From an uncultured Collinsella sp. (GTDB lineage: Bacteria; Actinomycetota; Coriobacteriia; Coriobacteriales; Coriobacteriaceae), in contig CAUGKA010000035.1 of NCBI GenBank assembly GCA_959599615.1, positions 1-15,200 of the forward strand: a DNA stretch of 15,200 nt, written 5' to 3'. A program made the translations under genes and the position numbers. Shown here piece after piece: positions 1 to 6,779 of the stretch. The stretch's first letter is position 1; the number at the start of each line of letters is the position of its first letter. The notes beneath the pieces were generated by a model. The model had not been told where the DNA came from, made no database searches, and saw only the letters and a program-made list of their open reading frames with translations.

Positions 1-375
1 GCCCAGGGCATGGGCAAGGTTGGCGCGCATGGCATCGCGGTGCGGGGTGATCTTGGGTTGCTGACAGGCAATGGTGCAATCGGCATCGACAAACTCGAAG
101 CCCAGTTCGCGCGCGTAGTCCATCACGCGAGCGAGCAGCACCATCGAATCGGCACCCTCATAGGCGGGGTCGGTATCGGGGAATAGCTTGCCGATGTCTC
201 CCCCGCGGCAGGCGCCCAGAATGGCGTCGGCCAAGGCGTGCGCGAGCACATCGGCATCCGAGTGGCCCAGCAGGCCGCGCTCGTAGGGAATGTCAACACC
301 GCCGATGATACATCGACGCCCCTCCACCAGACGGTGGACGTCGTAGCCATGGCCAATGCGCAGGTTACTGAACAT
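1..375 (-). CDS. ispF: 2-C-methyl-D-erythritol 2,4-cyclodiphosphate synthase (IspF), C-terminus cut by window edge
   Basis: This is the MEP-pathway enzyme that cyclises CDP-methylerythritol 2-phosphate to MEcPP with release of CMP, a soluble trimer in the cytoplasm. The 125 visible codons (of about 155-160 usual) begin MFSNLRIGHGYDVHRL. The metal-binding set is visible: D12 and H14 in the GYDVHRL motif and H46 in LLGHSDADVLAHA. The DIGKLFPDTDP motif follows at 60-70. The ATG at 375-373 lies inside the end of ispD, whose stop is at 367-365, so the two genes overlap by 11 bases. A purine-rich AGAGGA about nine bases upstream is the likely ribosome site. It is the third gene of the disA-ispD-ispF operon and is probably translationally coupled. 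The frame is open to the left edge. The family call is secure. Confidence 0.96.
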   Translation of the reverse strand, partial: MFSNLRIGHGYDVHRLVEGRRCIIGGVDIPYERGLLGHSDADVLAHALADAILGACRGGDIGKLFPDTDPAYEGADSMVLLARVMDYARELGFEFVDADCTIACQQPKITPHRDAMRANLAHALG

Positions 376-1093
376 GGGGAAGGTCCTCTCCCTCGGCCAT
401 ACGGCCAAGCAGAATCGCGGTTACGGGACGAAGGTCCTCGGGCACCGTCACCTTTAGGTTGTCGCGTGGGCTCTGGACGCAGCGGACGCGCCCACCCATG
501 CGCTCGACCAGCGATGAATCGTCGGTACCGATAAAGCCCTCGGCAATCGCCGCGGCGTGAGCGCGCTTCATGGCGTCGACGCTAAAGATCTGCGGCGTCT
601 GCGCGGCCCAATAGAGCTCGCGCGGCGGCGTCTCGACGATGTTGTCGCCATCGACGATCTTGAGCGTATCGATCGCGGGCTGACCGCACACGACACCGTC
701 AAGGGCACGGTCGCTCACGAGCACGTCGATAGCGTGGTCGATAGCCTCGGTCGTAATGAGCGGACGGGCGCCATCGTGGATGGCGACATATTCAAAGCCC
801 GCCGGCACCGCGTGCACGCCGGCGCGGGTGGAATCCTGGCGGGTCTCGCCGGCATCGGCAAAGCTGATGGGCGTGCTATACGAATACGGGCTGATGGCCA
901 GGCGGCGCATCTCGGCACGACGCTCGGCAGGGCAAACCACGACGATGTGGCCGACCTTATTGCTACGGTCAAATGCGCGGATGGACCAGCTCATAAGCGG
1001 ACGACCCGCTACATTGACGAGCTGCTTGCCACCGGGGTTACCAAAGCGCTGGCCGCTGCCACCGGCAACGACCACGGCGCATACGGGCGCCAT
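365..1093 (-). CDS. ispD: 2-C-methyl-D-erythritol 4-phosphate cytidylyltransferase (IspD)
   Basis: IspD transfers CMP from CTP to MEP, giving CDP-ME for the isoprenoid pathway. The 242 residues match the usual family size of about 230. The N-terminal nucleotide-binding loop VVAGGSGQRFG-x2-GGKQ carries the expected R16 and K23. GETRQDST lies at 82-89 and the signature HDGARP at 106-111. The ATG at 1093-1091 shares one base with the disA stop codon (TAATG on the minus strand), a classic coupling arrangement, and AGGGGA sits about seven bases upstream. ispF starts inside its 3' end, so IspD and IspF should be made together. No truncation or missing key residue is seen. Confidence 0.97.
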   Translation of the reverse strand: MAPVCAVVVAGGSGQRFGNPGGKQLVNVAGRPLMSWSIRAFDRSNKVGHIVVVCPAERRAEMRRLAISPYSYSTPISFADAGETRQDSTRAGVHAVPAGFEYVAIHDGARPLITTEAIDHAIDVLVSDRALDGVVCGQPAIDTLKIVDGDNIVETPPRELYWAAQTPQIFSVDAMKRAHAAAIAEGFIGTDDSSLVERMGGRVRCVQSPRDNLKVTVPEDLRPVTAILLGRMAEGEDLPHVQ

Positions 1094-2160
1094 TATGCGT
1101 TCCCCTGTTTGGTGCCCTTCATGCGGTACAGGGAGTCCGCAAGAATGGCAGGGTTGTTAACGCCAAAGTCGCCCAGGCGCTCCGGATCCTCGCTGATGTC
1201 GTCCATGAGCTCCTGCAGCGATCCATACTCGTCGACGATTTTCTCGGCCACGCCGTCGCGCACGACGGACACGCGCGAAAGCGTGCGCAGGCCCAGCGGT
1301 GTCATGACGGAGTCCTCGTCCAGGTCGTCGTAACCCAGAACCGCCGCCACATGCTGCGGGTCGGACAAGTCCTTGGGCGTCATACGGCTCAGGTTGGCGC
1401 GGATCTTTTCGGCATTGGCCTCGGAAGAATCGCTCGCGTAGTCGCGAATCATCAGGTCGTACTCGGTATCCATGCTGGAGCCGGCGAGCTGCTCGAGCTG
1501 CATCTGCACGAGCTTGCCCTGGTTGCCCAACTTGACAATGCAATCCTTAAGCTCAGTCTTTGCCTGCTGCATGATCTCGAAGCTCGAGAAGATACCGGTA
1601 ATGTCGGCGAGCGTAACGTAGTCGTCGAGCTCGAGGGCCGTCAGGCGCAGCAGGGAGCGGTCGAGCGACTGACGGGTAGTCTGGAGCGTGGCGACGAGCT
1701 GGTTGACCGAGCTCATGATGGTGGTGACGGGCTGGATCTCGTAGCTCTTGCCGTGAACGTACACGTTGACGACGGCACGACGGGCCGAAACCGAGATCAC
1801 GATGGCATCCGTGAGCACCGACATGCGGGCGGCGGTGCGGTGACGCATGCCCGTCTCACTCGTGGCAAGCGAGGGATCGGGATTGAGATGGAAGTTGGCG
1901 CGCAGGATCTGGGTGAGGTCGCCGTCGATGACGATGGCGCCGTCCATCTTGGAAAGCTCGAACAGGCGGTTCGAGGTAAACGAAATGTTGAGCGGGAAGC
2001 CGTCGTTACCAGCAGCGAGCACGTTTTCGGTGTCGCCGACGCAAATAAGAGCGCCCAGGTGACCAGCAATGATCATGTCGAGGGCGGTGCGGATCGGCTG
2101 GCCAGGTGCCGTCAGGCGGATGGCCTGTTCCATACGCTTTTGCAGCTCGTTCTTATCCAA
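1093..2160 (-). CDS. disA: DNA integrity scanning diadenylate cyclase DisA
   Basis: DisA makes cyclic di-AMP from two ATP and, in Bacillus, slows synthesis when its DNA-binding part meets branched DNA. The 355 residues match the family length of about 355-360. The DAC domain occupies roughly 10-145, with the catalytic DGA at 73-75 (KMDGAIVIDGDL) and RHRTA at 106-110. A helical linker follows at about 150-290 and a helix-hairpin-helix region at about 295-350. The best start is TTG at 2160-2158: GGGAG lies about seven bases upstream, an in-frame stop occurs about 35 bases upstream, and the nearby ATGs are out of frame. It heads the disA-ispD-ispF operon. radA and yacL, its neighbours in Firmicutes, are not adjacent here. 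No clear promoter was recognised upstream. Confidence 0.96.
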   Translation of the reverse strand: MDKNELQKRMEQAIRLTAPGQPIRTALDMIIAGHLGALICVGDTENVLAAGNDGFPLNISFTSNRLFELSKMDGAIVIDGDLTQILRANFHLNPDPSLATSETGMRHRTAARMSVLTDAIVISVSARRAVVNVYVHGKSYEIQPVTTIMSSVNQLVATLQTTRQSLDRSLLRLTALELDDYVTLADITGIFSSFEIMQQAKTELKDCIVKLGNQGKLVQMQLEQLAGSSMDTEYDLMIRDYASDSSEANAEKIRANLSRMTPKDLSDPQHVAAVLGYDDLDEDSVMTPLGLRTLSRVSVVRDGVAEKIVDEYGSLQELMDDISEDPERLGDFGVNNPAILADSLYRMKGTKQGNA

Positions 2161-2296
2161 GGCATCGCTCCCATCGTATACGCTCCATAAACGTCAATAA
2201 GTTTCTCACGGTTTGCCTCTGTGACGCCCGCAAAATCCGATGCTTACAGAATGAGCGAACACAGCTGAGAGCCCCAATCCAAATGAGCTGCTTATG

Positions 2297-2305
2297 TGGT
2301 AGCAT
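2297..2305 (+). promoter_or_regulatory. Candidate extended -10 promoter for the mntP riboswitch transcript
   Basis: TGGTAGCAT fits an extended -10 (TG, one base, then TAnnAT). It would place the transcript start near 2312, a few bases before the riboswitch P1 stem at 2319. No good -35 hexamer is present, which is typical of extended -10 promoters. Position relative to the riboswitch is the main support; the motif alone is weak. Confidence 0.4.
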
Positions 2306-2316
2306 CGGGATTCGCA

Positions 2317-2418
2317 TAATGAGGGAGTAGTCGCGTGATCGGGTTCGCCTCCGGTGGCGCGGCAAGTCAACACACTGGCCGATGCGGCCTGGCTTGCCTT
2401 AATGAACGAGACTCGTGG
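2317..2418 (+). promoter_or_regulatory. yybP-ykoY family manganese riboswitch
   Basis: The conserved pieces of the Mn2+-sensing yybP-ykoY aptamer occur in order: GGGAGUAG (2323-2330) just after the 5' side of P1, GUCAACACACU (2366-2376) in the second arm, and AACGAGA (2405-2411) before the 3' side of P1. P1 pairs AUGAG (2319-2323) with CUCGU (2412-2416). An arm pairs GGCAAG (2361-2366) with CUUGCC (2393-2398), with an inner GGCC/GGCC pair (2377-2380, 2386-2389); CGCG at 2332-2335 can pair with CGCG at 2358-2361. In this class the GGGAGUAG and CGAGA loops dock to bind Mn2+. The next gene is mntP, the best-known target. The P1 3' strand is also used by the downstream terminator, so Mn2+ binding should allow read-through. 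The alignment is by eye; a covariance-model search was not run. Confidence 0.88.
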
Positions 2419-2453
2419 CTGTGCGCGCAACGCGTACGCCACGGGTCTTTTTT
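2409..2453 (+). terminator. Riboswitch-controlled intrinsic terminator upstream of mntP
   Basis: An 11-bp stem pairs 2409-2419 (AGACUCGUGGC) with 2438-2448 (GCCACGGGUCU), with one G-U pair, followed by six U at 2448-2453. The loop can fold into a small inner GCGC/GCGU hairpin. Its 5' arm contains the 3' strand of riboswitch P1 (2412-2416), so the two structures exclude each other. Confidence 0.88.
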
Positions 2454-2506
2454 GTTACTCCCCCAAGAGGTACACGCGGGCCCGCCCGCAGAGAGGGAGC
2501 CAGACT

Positions 2507-3085
2507 ATGGGACTCGCAGAGCTCGTATTGCTCGCCGTTGGCCTTTCGATGGACGCCTTTGCCGTTTCCATCTGCAAGGGCCTTGGCATGAAGAAGATCA
2601 ACCTTAAAGTTGCCGTGGTGCTCGGCTTGTTCTTTGGCGGCTTTCAGGCCGGCATGCCCGTAATCGGATGGGCGCTCGGCAGTCAATTCATGGGCATCAT
2701 CGGACCCATCGACCATTGGATCGCCTTTATCCTGCTCGCCTTTATCGGCGGCAAAATGTTGTGGGAGGCCTTTACCGAAGACGAGGATGAAGGCGACGGC
2801 AAGGATGCCGAAAAGATTGACCTGGGCGAGTACCTGATCCTCGCCATCGCCACCTCGATTGACGCCCTGGCCGTGGGCATCTCGTTCGCCGCGCTTTCCG
2901 TCGACATCGTTCCCGCCGTGTCGCTCATAGGCATCACGACCTTCATCTTCTCCGTTGCCGGCGTGGCGATTGGCCGCATCTTTGGCGCGCGCTACGAAAA
3001 GCCCGCCACCATCGTGGGCGGCGTTGTGCTCATCCTCATCGGCCTCAAGATTTTGCTGGAGCACCTAGGGATTTTAGTGCTGTAA
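2507..3085 (+). CDS. mntP: Manganese efflux pump MntP
   Basis: MntP is an inner-membrane Mn2+ exporter that protects cells from manganese excess. The 192 residues match the usual length of about 190 and form about six hydrophobic segments arranged as two related halves. Each half opens with the family's acidic motif: SMDAFAVS (D16) and SIDALAVG (D119). The central loop at 91-103 is strongly acidic. I chose the ATG at 2507 because GAGAGGGAG lies directly upstream and MGLAELVLLA is the typical N-terminus. A longer frame from 2354 would run through the riboswitch and terminator and add non-membrane, non-conserved sequence. The gene is transcribed alone and ends in a strong hairpin terminator at 3114-3147. 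Regulation by the upstream manganese riboswitch fits its role exactly. Confidence 0.95.
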   Translation: MGLAELVLLAVGLSMDAFAVSICKGLGMKKINLKVAVVLGLFFGGFQAGMPVIGWALGSQFMGIIGPIDHWIAFILLAFIGGKMLWEAFTEDEDEGDGKDAEKIDLGEYLILAIATSIDALAVGISFAALSVDIVPAVSLIGITTFIFSVAGVAIGRIFGARYEKPATIVGGVVLILIGLKILLEHLGILVL

Positions 3086-3113
3086 AACACCCTTCAAAAC
3101 TAAACGTCCGTAT

Positions 3114-3147
3114 AAGGCCTCATGCAGAGTTTTGCATGAGGCCTTTT
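3114..3147 (+). terminator. Intrinsic terminator of mntP
   Basis: A perfect 13-bp stem pairs 3114-3126 (AAGGCCTCATGCA) with 3133-3145, with a six-base loop GAGTTT and a T run at 3144-3147. It lies about 30 bases after the mntP stop. Its loop and 3' arm contain TTTTGCATG, which recurs in the hipBA operator candidate downstream. Confidence 0.85.
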
Positions 3148-3165
3148 CATGCAGACTTTTGCATG
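3121..3165 (+). repeat. Two near-identical 18-base palindromic units
   Basis: The unit at 3121-3138 and the unit at 3148-3165 differ at one base (CATGCAGAG versus CATGCAGAC, then TTTTGCATG). Each is itself an inverted repeat, CATGCA / TGCATG around six bases. The spacing between unit starts is 27 bases. The first is embedded in the mntP terminator, the second lies in the hipBA promoter region. Confidence 0.8.
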
Positions 3166-3172
3166 TCATACT
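3144..3172 (+). promoter_or_regulatory. Candidate promoter of the hipBA pair
   Basis: TTTTCA (3144-3149) and CATACT (3167-3172) are separated by 17 bases and could be the -35 and -10. They would start transcription near 3179, about 27 bases before the antitoxin start codon. The -10 lies inside the operator-like inverted repeat, as expected for autorepression. Motif matches are partial. Confidence 0.5.
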
Positions 3173-3184
3173 AGGATGCAAAAG
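3156..3184 (+). promoter_or_regulatory. Candidate operator for the HipB-like regulator
   Basis: A perfect inverted repeat CTTTTGCAT (3156-3164) / ATGCAAAAG (3176-3184) is separated by 11 bases. It brackets the candidate -10 element and lies 22 bases before the start codon. HipB-type proteins bind inverted repeats in their own promoter, so this is the natural autoregulatory site. Binding itself is inferred. Confidence 0.65.
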
Positions 3185-3205
3185 CCTGCACGTTAGGAGA
3201 TAGCC

Positions 3206-3673
3206 GTGGATACCCTTCCCATCACCACACCACGCCAAGCTGGCATCTACGTGCGCCAGGCACGCGAGACTCAGGGTCTCACCCGTGCCACCCTCGCCAA
3301 AAAGGCCGGTGTTTCGGAGCGCCTGCTTGCATCGCTCGAGCTAGGAGACGCCACCGGCATTCGACTCGACAAGCTGCTGGCGATTTTCGACGCTCTTGAA
3401 CTGGCGCTCGCAGCACAAGGGGATATAAGCGAAACGAAAAATGAGCACCCAGTCGACGCCCCGCATGTTGATCAACCTTGCAGCACCTCCAGACGCCATC
3501 ACGCTCAACGTCTTCATCATCGCAACCGTCGCAGCACAACCATTCCGGCTCTTGCAGATACCCCCCTTACGTCCGAGCTCTACGACAGGGCCTTCGCCGA
3601 TTTCGCCATGTCCAATCTCGGAGTCTCGATTGCCGCAAACGCATCTAGCCAAACCATGCCCGAAGGGAAATAG
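3206..3673 (+). CDS. XRE-family HipB-like antitoxin/transcriptional regulator
   Basis: A helix-turn-helix protein of 155 residues, probably the DNA-binding antitoxin of the HipA-like kinase encoded next. The HTH spans about 12-68 (RQAGIYVRQARETQGLTRAT, then AKKAGVSERLLASLELGDAT) and resembles the Xre/HipB fold. A long tail follows: a His/Arg-rich, probably flexible stretch at about 80-110 and a second short segment at about 115-145. E. coli HipB has only about 88 residues, so this antitoxin is extended. The start is GTG at 3206, with AGGAGA five bases upstream. The stop lies three bases before hipA, indicating co-transcription and coupling. Base composition is visibly less GC-biased than the neighbouring housekeeping genes, which may suggest acquisition by transfer. 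The antitoxin role rests on position and fold. Confidence 0.82.
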   Translation: MDTLPITTPRQAGIYVRQARETQGLTRATLAKKAGVSERLLASLELGDATGIRLDKLLAIFDALELALAAQGDISETKNEHPVDAPHVDQPCSTSRRHHAQRLHHRNRRSTTIPALADTPLTSELYDRAFADFAMSNLGVSIAANASSQTMPEGK

Positions 3674-3676
3674 CCA

Positions 3677-4981
3677 ATGGCCAGAACATCACTTCGGACC
3701 ATTATTTGCGGCGTGCCTGCTGGAACGCTCGCGCAAGATGAGAACGGTCTTATCAGCTTTATCTACGATCATGACTATGACGGGCCAGCCCTATCGACCA
3801 ACATACCCGTATCGAATCGCACATACGGACAACAGGTCATGAATCCGTACCTGTTTGGCCTTCTACCCGACAGCGAGGACCAACGAAAAGCGATTGCCGC
3901 CGAATTCGACGTTAGGCCCAACAATCCCGTTGCGTTGCTCAGCCATATCGGACTCGACTGTCCGGGCGGAGTGCAGTTTTGTGCCGAAGAAGATGCCGAC
4001 GCCGTCCTGCATCGCGCTGGCGAATACCGCCCTATAGACGACCACGAAATTGCTCTTCGTCTCAAGTCGATCAGAGATGACCGCGATGCATCGTGGATGG
4101 GTCTAGATGAAAGTTGGTCACTTGGAGGCAACCAGGGCAAGTTCGCGCTCGCGTTCATAAACGACCGCTGGTGCGAATGCATGGGCTCCTCGCCCACGAC
4201 GCATATTTTCAAAAATGGCGTTATCGGATTTAAACTCGAGGCTCTCAATGAGTTTGTCTGCATGAAAAGCGCCCAGCGCGCCGGCATCGCAACGGCAAAC
4301 GTCGAATATCGTATGTTTGAGGACGAACCTGCCCTCATTGTTGAGCGCTATGACCGCGTGAAAGTCAAAGACGGAACGATCAGGCGCCTACATCAAGAAG
4401 ACCTCTGTCAGGCACTTGGGGTGATGCCCGCCCAAAAGTACACGGCAGACGGCGGCCCGACCACACGCGACATTCAAGAGCTCCTCGTAAATACGAGCCA
4501 CCATCAACTTAACCTGTATCTGTTTACGCAGATACTTTTCTTTAACGCCATCATCGGCGCACCGGATGCGCACGCGAAAAACTATTCCCTGCTCCTTGGA
4601 AACGACGGCGCAGCCATGATGGCTCGAATGTACGATGTCGCGTCGGGTTTGGCGTATGAGCGCATGCGCCGCCGGGCGCGCCTTGCCATGAGCGTTGGCG
4701 GCGAAAATCGTGTGGGGCGCATCGGTCCAGGCGCTATCCGCCGATACCACGGTATGGGAGACCCCGCGCTAGAGGCGACGCTCACCGATGCCGGGCTATC
4801 CGAGAAGTTTTGCTTTGCAACCATGATGGACCTCGCCTACGAGGTGCCCATTTGCATGGAAGAGGTCATGGACGAATACGCCGACCTGCCCGGCATGGCG
4901 GACCTGCGCGAGCATATGCTCGGCCCCGTCCGCGAAAACTGCCAGCGCACCCTCGACCTCATCAGGGCAGAAATGGACTAG
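3677..4981 (+). CDS. hipA: HipA-family serine/threonine kinase toxin
   Basis: HipA-type toxins are protein kinases; E. coli HipA phosphorylates glutamyl-tRNA synthetase and induces persistence, while relatives have other targets. The 434 residues match the family (about 440). An N-terminal HipA_N-like region (about 1-110) contains NPYLFGLLPD. The kinase core shows the Ser-containing loop SLGGNQGK (148-155; S148 is the likely autophosphorylation counterpart), THIFK (175-179), NEFVC (191-195), ERYDR (223-227), HQEDLCQALG (239-248), the catalytic loop D297-x-H-x-K-N302 and metal-binding D320. D297, N302 and D320 keep the same mutual spacing as E. coli D309, N314 and D332, so the kinase appears intact. 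The start ATG at 3677 has GAAGGGA eight bases upstream. It is the second gene of the operon. The target cannot be read from sequence. Confidence 0.92.
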   Translation: MARTSLRTIICGVPAGTLAQDENGLISFIYDHDYDGPALSTNIPVSNRTYGQQVMNPYLFGLLPDSEDQRKAIAAEFDVRPNNPVALLSHIGLDCPGGVQFCAEEDADAVLHRAGEYRPIDDHEIALRLKSIRDDRDASWMGLDESWSLGGNQGKFALAFINDRWCECMGSSPTTHIFKNGVIGFKLEALNEFVCMKSAQRAGIATANVEYRMFEDEPALIVERYDRVKVKDGTIRRLHQEDLCQALGVMPAQKYTADGGPTTRDIQELLVNTSHHQLNLYLFTQILFFNAIIGAPDAHAKNYSLLLGNDGAAMMARMYDVASGLAYERMRRRARLAMSVGGENRVGRIGPGAIRRYHGMGDPALEATLTDAGLSEKFCFATMMDLAYEVPICMEEVMDEYADLPGMADLREHMLGPVRENCQRTLDLIRAEMD

Positions 4982-5011
4982 GTGGCCGTAATTTCGCAAT
5001 TATCAAACAAA

Positions 5012-5051
5012 AGAGGGGGGCACCTGTCGCAAAAGCTCAGATGCCCCCTCT
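5012..5051 (-). terminator. Intrinsic terminator of pepD, between convergent hipA and pepD
   Basis: AGAGGGGGGCA (5012-5022) pairs with TGCCCCCTCT (5042-5051) with one bulged G. On the minus strand the hairpin is followed by TTTTGTTTG, a good T tract, so it fits pepD, whose stop is 57 bases upstream in that direction. The plus-strand tail lacks a T run, so it would serve hipA only weakly. Confidence 0.75.
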
Positions 5052-5070
5052 CGTAATGTCATTTGCAATC

Positions 5071-5101
5071 CGCTAGCACGTGACTCGAACTGCTGCTAGC
5101 G
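5071..5101. repeat. Short inverted repeat just after pepD
   Basis: CGCTAGCA (5071-5078) and TGCTAGCG (5094-5101) form a perfect 8-bp stem with a 15-base loop, seven bases beyond the pepD stop. There is no T tract next to it. It may stabilise the pepD mRNA end or be fortuitous. Confidence 0.45.
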
Positions 5102-5107
5102 CGACCT

Positions 5108-6565
5108 TTACGCAGCAAGGCGCTTGAGGACGTCGATGAGCAGCTCGTAGAAGCGCTCGGCAGAAGCGAGCTCCATGCTCTCGTCCGGGGTGTGGACATC
5201 GGAGAGCGTCGGGCCCACGGCGATGGCGTCCAGGCCGTGCAGGGCCTCGGCAAACAGGCCGCACTCAAGGCCGGCGTGAATGGACTCGATGCGCAGCTCG
5301 GAACCAAAGAGCTCGCGATAGCTCTCGACGAAGACGTCGCGGACCGGCGAATGCTCGGCATAGCTCCAGCCGGGATACTCGAACTCGAACTTGGCGTCGA
5401 AGCCCAGGACATCGGCCAGCGTCTGCAGACGGTCCTTGAACTCGTTCTGCAGCGAGGTGATCGAGGAGCGCGGGGACAGCATGATCTTGACCTCGTCGTC
5501 AGAGGTGGCAACCACACCGATGTTGGAGGAAACCTCGACGGAGCCGTCGGTGGCGACGTTGCGGCGGATCACACCGTTGGGGGCAAGACGCAGGGCGCGG
5601 ATGAGGGCAAGCGCGGACTTCTGGTCCATGGCCTCGACCTCGGCGTCGTCGGCAATCTCGACGGTGCAGGTAAAGCCGGGGTCGAAGACCTCAAGCTCGG
5701 CGGTGACGTCGGCGATGACGCCCCTTGCGATCTGGGCCGCGGCCTCGGCGGCAGCGTGGTCGACGTAGACCAGAACAGCCTTGCACTCACGGTTGATGGC
5801 GTTGTCCTTGGTGCCGCCGTTAAAGCTAACGATGGCGGGCTCGCCGGCGACCATCAGGCGGTCGATGATGCGGGCCATGATGAGGTTACCATTGCCGCGC
5901 TCCAGGTGGATATCGCTGCCGGAGTGACCGCCCAGCAGGCCGGAGATGTCGAGCGTGAGGGTGCTACCGGTCTTGTGCTCGCGCACGATCGGGCAGGTGT
6001 AGGTAACGACGACGCCGCCGGCACAGCTGACGGTGGCAACGCCCTCTTCCTCGGAGTCGAGGTTAATCATGGTGCGGGCGCTAATCTGGGACTTGTCGAG
6101 CGTCTCGGCGCCGACCAGGCCAGTCTCCTCGTCGGTGGTGAACACGCACTCGAGGGCGGGGTGAATGATCGAATCGTCATCGAGAACAGTGAGCATCAGA
6201 GCGACGGCAATACCGTTGTCGGCGCCCAGAGTGGTGCCGTTAGCGGTGAGGACGCCGTCCTTGACGACCAGGTCGATACCATCAGTCGTAAAGTCGTGCT
6301 CAACGGAGCCCAACTTGTCGCACACCATATCGATGTGGCCCTGCAGCATCACGGTCGGGGCATTCTCGGCACCGGCAGATGCGGGCTTGCGAATGATGAC
6401 GTTGTAGACCTCGTCCTGGTACACATCGAGGCCGCGCTCCTTGGCAAACGCGACCAGAAAATCGCTGATGCCCTTCTCGTTGCCAGACCCGCGGGGGATC
6501 GCGCTGACCTCCTCAAAGAAATGGAACAGCTGGGCGGGCTCGTAGCCGGTAATCTTGTAGTCCAT
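5108..6565 (-). CDS. pepD: Xaa-His dipeptidase (aminoacyl-histidine dipeptidase), peptidase family M20C
   Basis: PepD is a cytoplasmic two-zinc metallopeptidase that cleaves dipeptides such as carnosine-type Xaa-His. The 485 residues match the family (about 485). The zinc set is visible in order: H77 and D79 in LQGHIDMVCDK, D116 in LGADNGIAVA, the catalytic E146 and ligand E147 in TTDEETGLVGAE, D170 in NLDSEEEG, and H458 in SDVHTPDE near the C-terminus. A dimerisation/lid region lies between. I chose the ATG at 6565 because AGGAGG sits four bases upstream and MDYKITGYEPAQLFHFFEEV matches the family N-terminus; an extension to 6670 adds 35 residues without family character. It is transcribed alone between its own terminator and that of clpC, and so is probably a household peptide-recycling gene. 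Confidence 0.94.
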   Translation of the reverse strand: MDYKITGYEPAQLFHFFEEVSAIPRGSGNEKGISDFLVAFAKERGLDVYQDEVYNVIIRKPASAGAENAPTVMLQGHIDMVCDKLGSVEHDFTTDGIDLVVKDGVLTANGTTLGADNGIAVALMLTVLDDDSIIHPALECVFTTDEETGLVGAETLDKSQISARTMINLDSEEEGVATVSCAGGVVVTYTCPIVREHKTGSTLTLDISGLLGGHSGSDIHLERGNGNLIMARIIDRLMVAGEPAIVSFNGGTKDNAINRECKAVLVYVDHAAAEAAAQIARGVIADVTAELEVFDPGFTCTVEIADDAEVEAMDQKSALALIRALRLAPNGVIRRNVATDGSVEVSSNIGVVATSDDEVKIMLSPRSSITSLQNEFKDRLQTLADVLGFDAKFEFEYPGWSYAEHSPVRDVFVESYRELFGSELRIESIHAGLECGLFAEALHGLDAIAVGPTLSDVHTPDESMELASAERFYELLIDVLKRLAA

Positions 6566-6609
6566 GGTGCCTCCTTGGCGCAACTGGTTAGACAGTAAGA
6601 CATGCGACT

Positions 6610-6638
6610 TGTATATTCCCAGACTTTGCGTGCATAAA
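6610..6638 (-). promoter_or_regulatory. Candidate promoter of pepD
   Basis: On the minus strand TTTATG (6638-6633) and TATACA (6615-6610) lie 17 bases apart, which would start the transcript about 40 bases before the pepD ATG. The -10 is fair and the -35 weak. The remaining sequence between here and the clpC terminator shows nothing else recognisable. Confidence 0.35.
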
Positions 6639-6722
6639 CCAGTCGAAAACGCCGAGCGCCCTCGCATCATCGGCTAACGGTGGACCGCATAGCGTAACGG
6701 TCACAGTTACCGCAGCTCTACA

Positions 6723-6754
6723 AATCGAGGCGCCCTTTCCGGAGCGCCTCGATT
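6723..6754 (-). terminator. Hairpin terminator of clpC
   Basis: AATCGAGGCGC (6723-6733) pairs perfectly with GCGCCTCGATT (6744-6754) around a 10-base loop. It lies 25 bases after the clpC stop. The minus-strand tail is short (TTTG after the stem), so termination may be moderate. Confidence 0.7.
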
Positions 6755-6779
6755 GCGCGTATCAAATTGTCGCCACGCC

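Larger units (their letters stand above)
2161..2506. other. Divergent intergenic region between disA and mntP
   Basis: This gap of about 350 bases is regulatory, not coding. The left part (2161-2230) is the minus-strand leader of disA; I see its ribosome site but no convincing promoter. The middle (2297-2453) holds a plus-strand extended -10, a manganese riboswitch and its terminator. The last part (2454-2506) is the mntP leader with its ribosome site. Reading frames crossing it pass through the riboswitch and show no protein-like sequence. Confidence 0.8.

Noticed and set aside
1351..2190. Open frame of 279 codons opposite disA
   Set aside because: Antisense to disA, with no recognisable family.
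2354..2506. N-terminal extension of MntP from an ATG at 2354
   Set aside because: It would translate through the riboswitch and terminator; the ATG at 2507 has a good ribosome site and the family N-terminus.
3436..3560. Possible frameshift within the HipB-like gene, because the His/Arg-rich stretch looks odd
   Set aside because: The frame continues to a sensible end three bases before hipA, and the alternative frame overruns hipA; a flexible linker explains it better.
5071..5101. tRNA remnant or attachment site suggested by GTTCGAGTC on the minus strand
   Set aside because: The flanking bases do not form a T-arm stem or an acceptor stem, no anticodon arm is found, and no integrase is nearby.
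5192..6598. Open frame of 468 codons opposite pepD
   Set aside because: Antisense shadow; pepD shows the full metal-binding set, while this frame shows only repetitive Gly/Asp/Val content.
6566..6670. 35-residue N-terminal extension of PepD
   Set aside because: It covers the ribosome site and the likely promoter, and the added residues are unlike the family.
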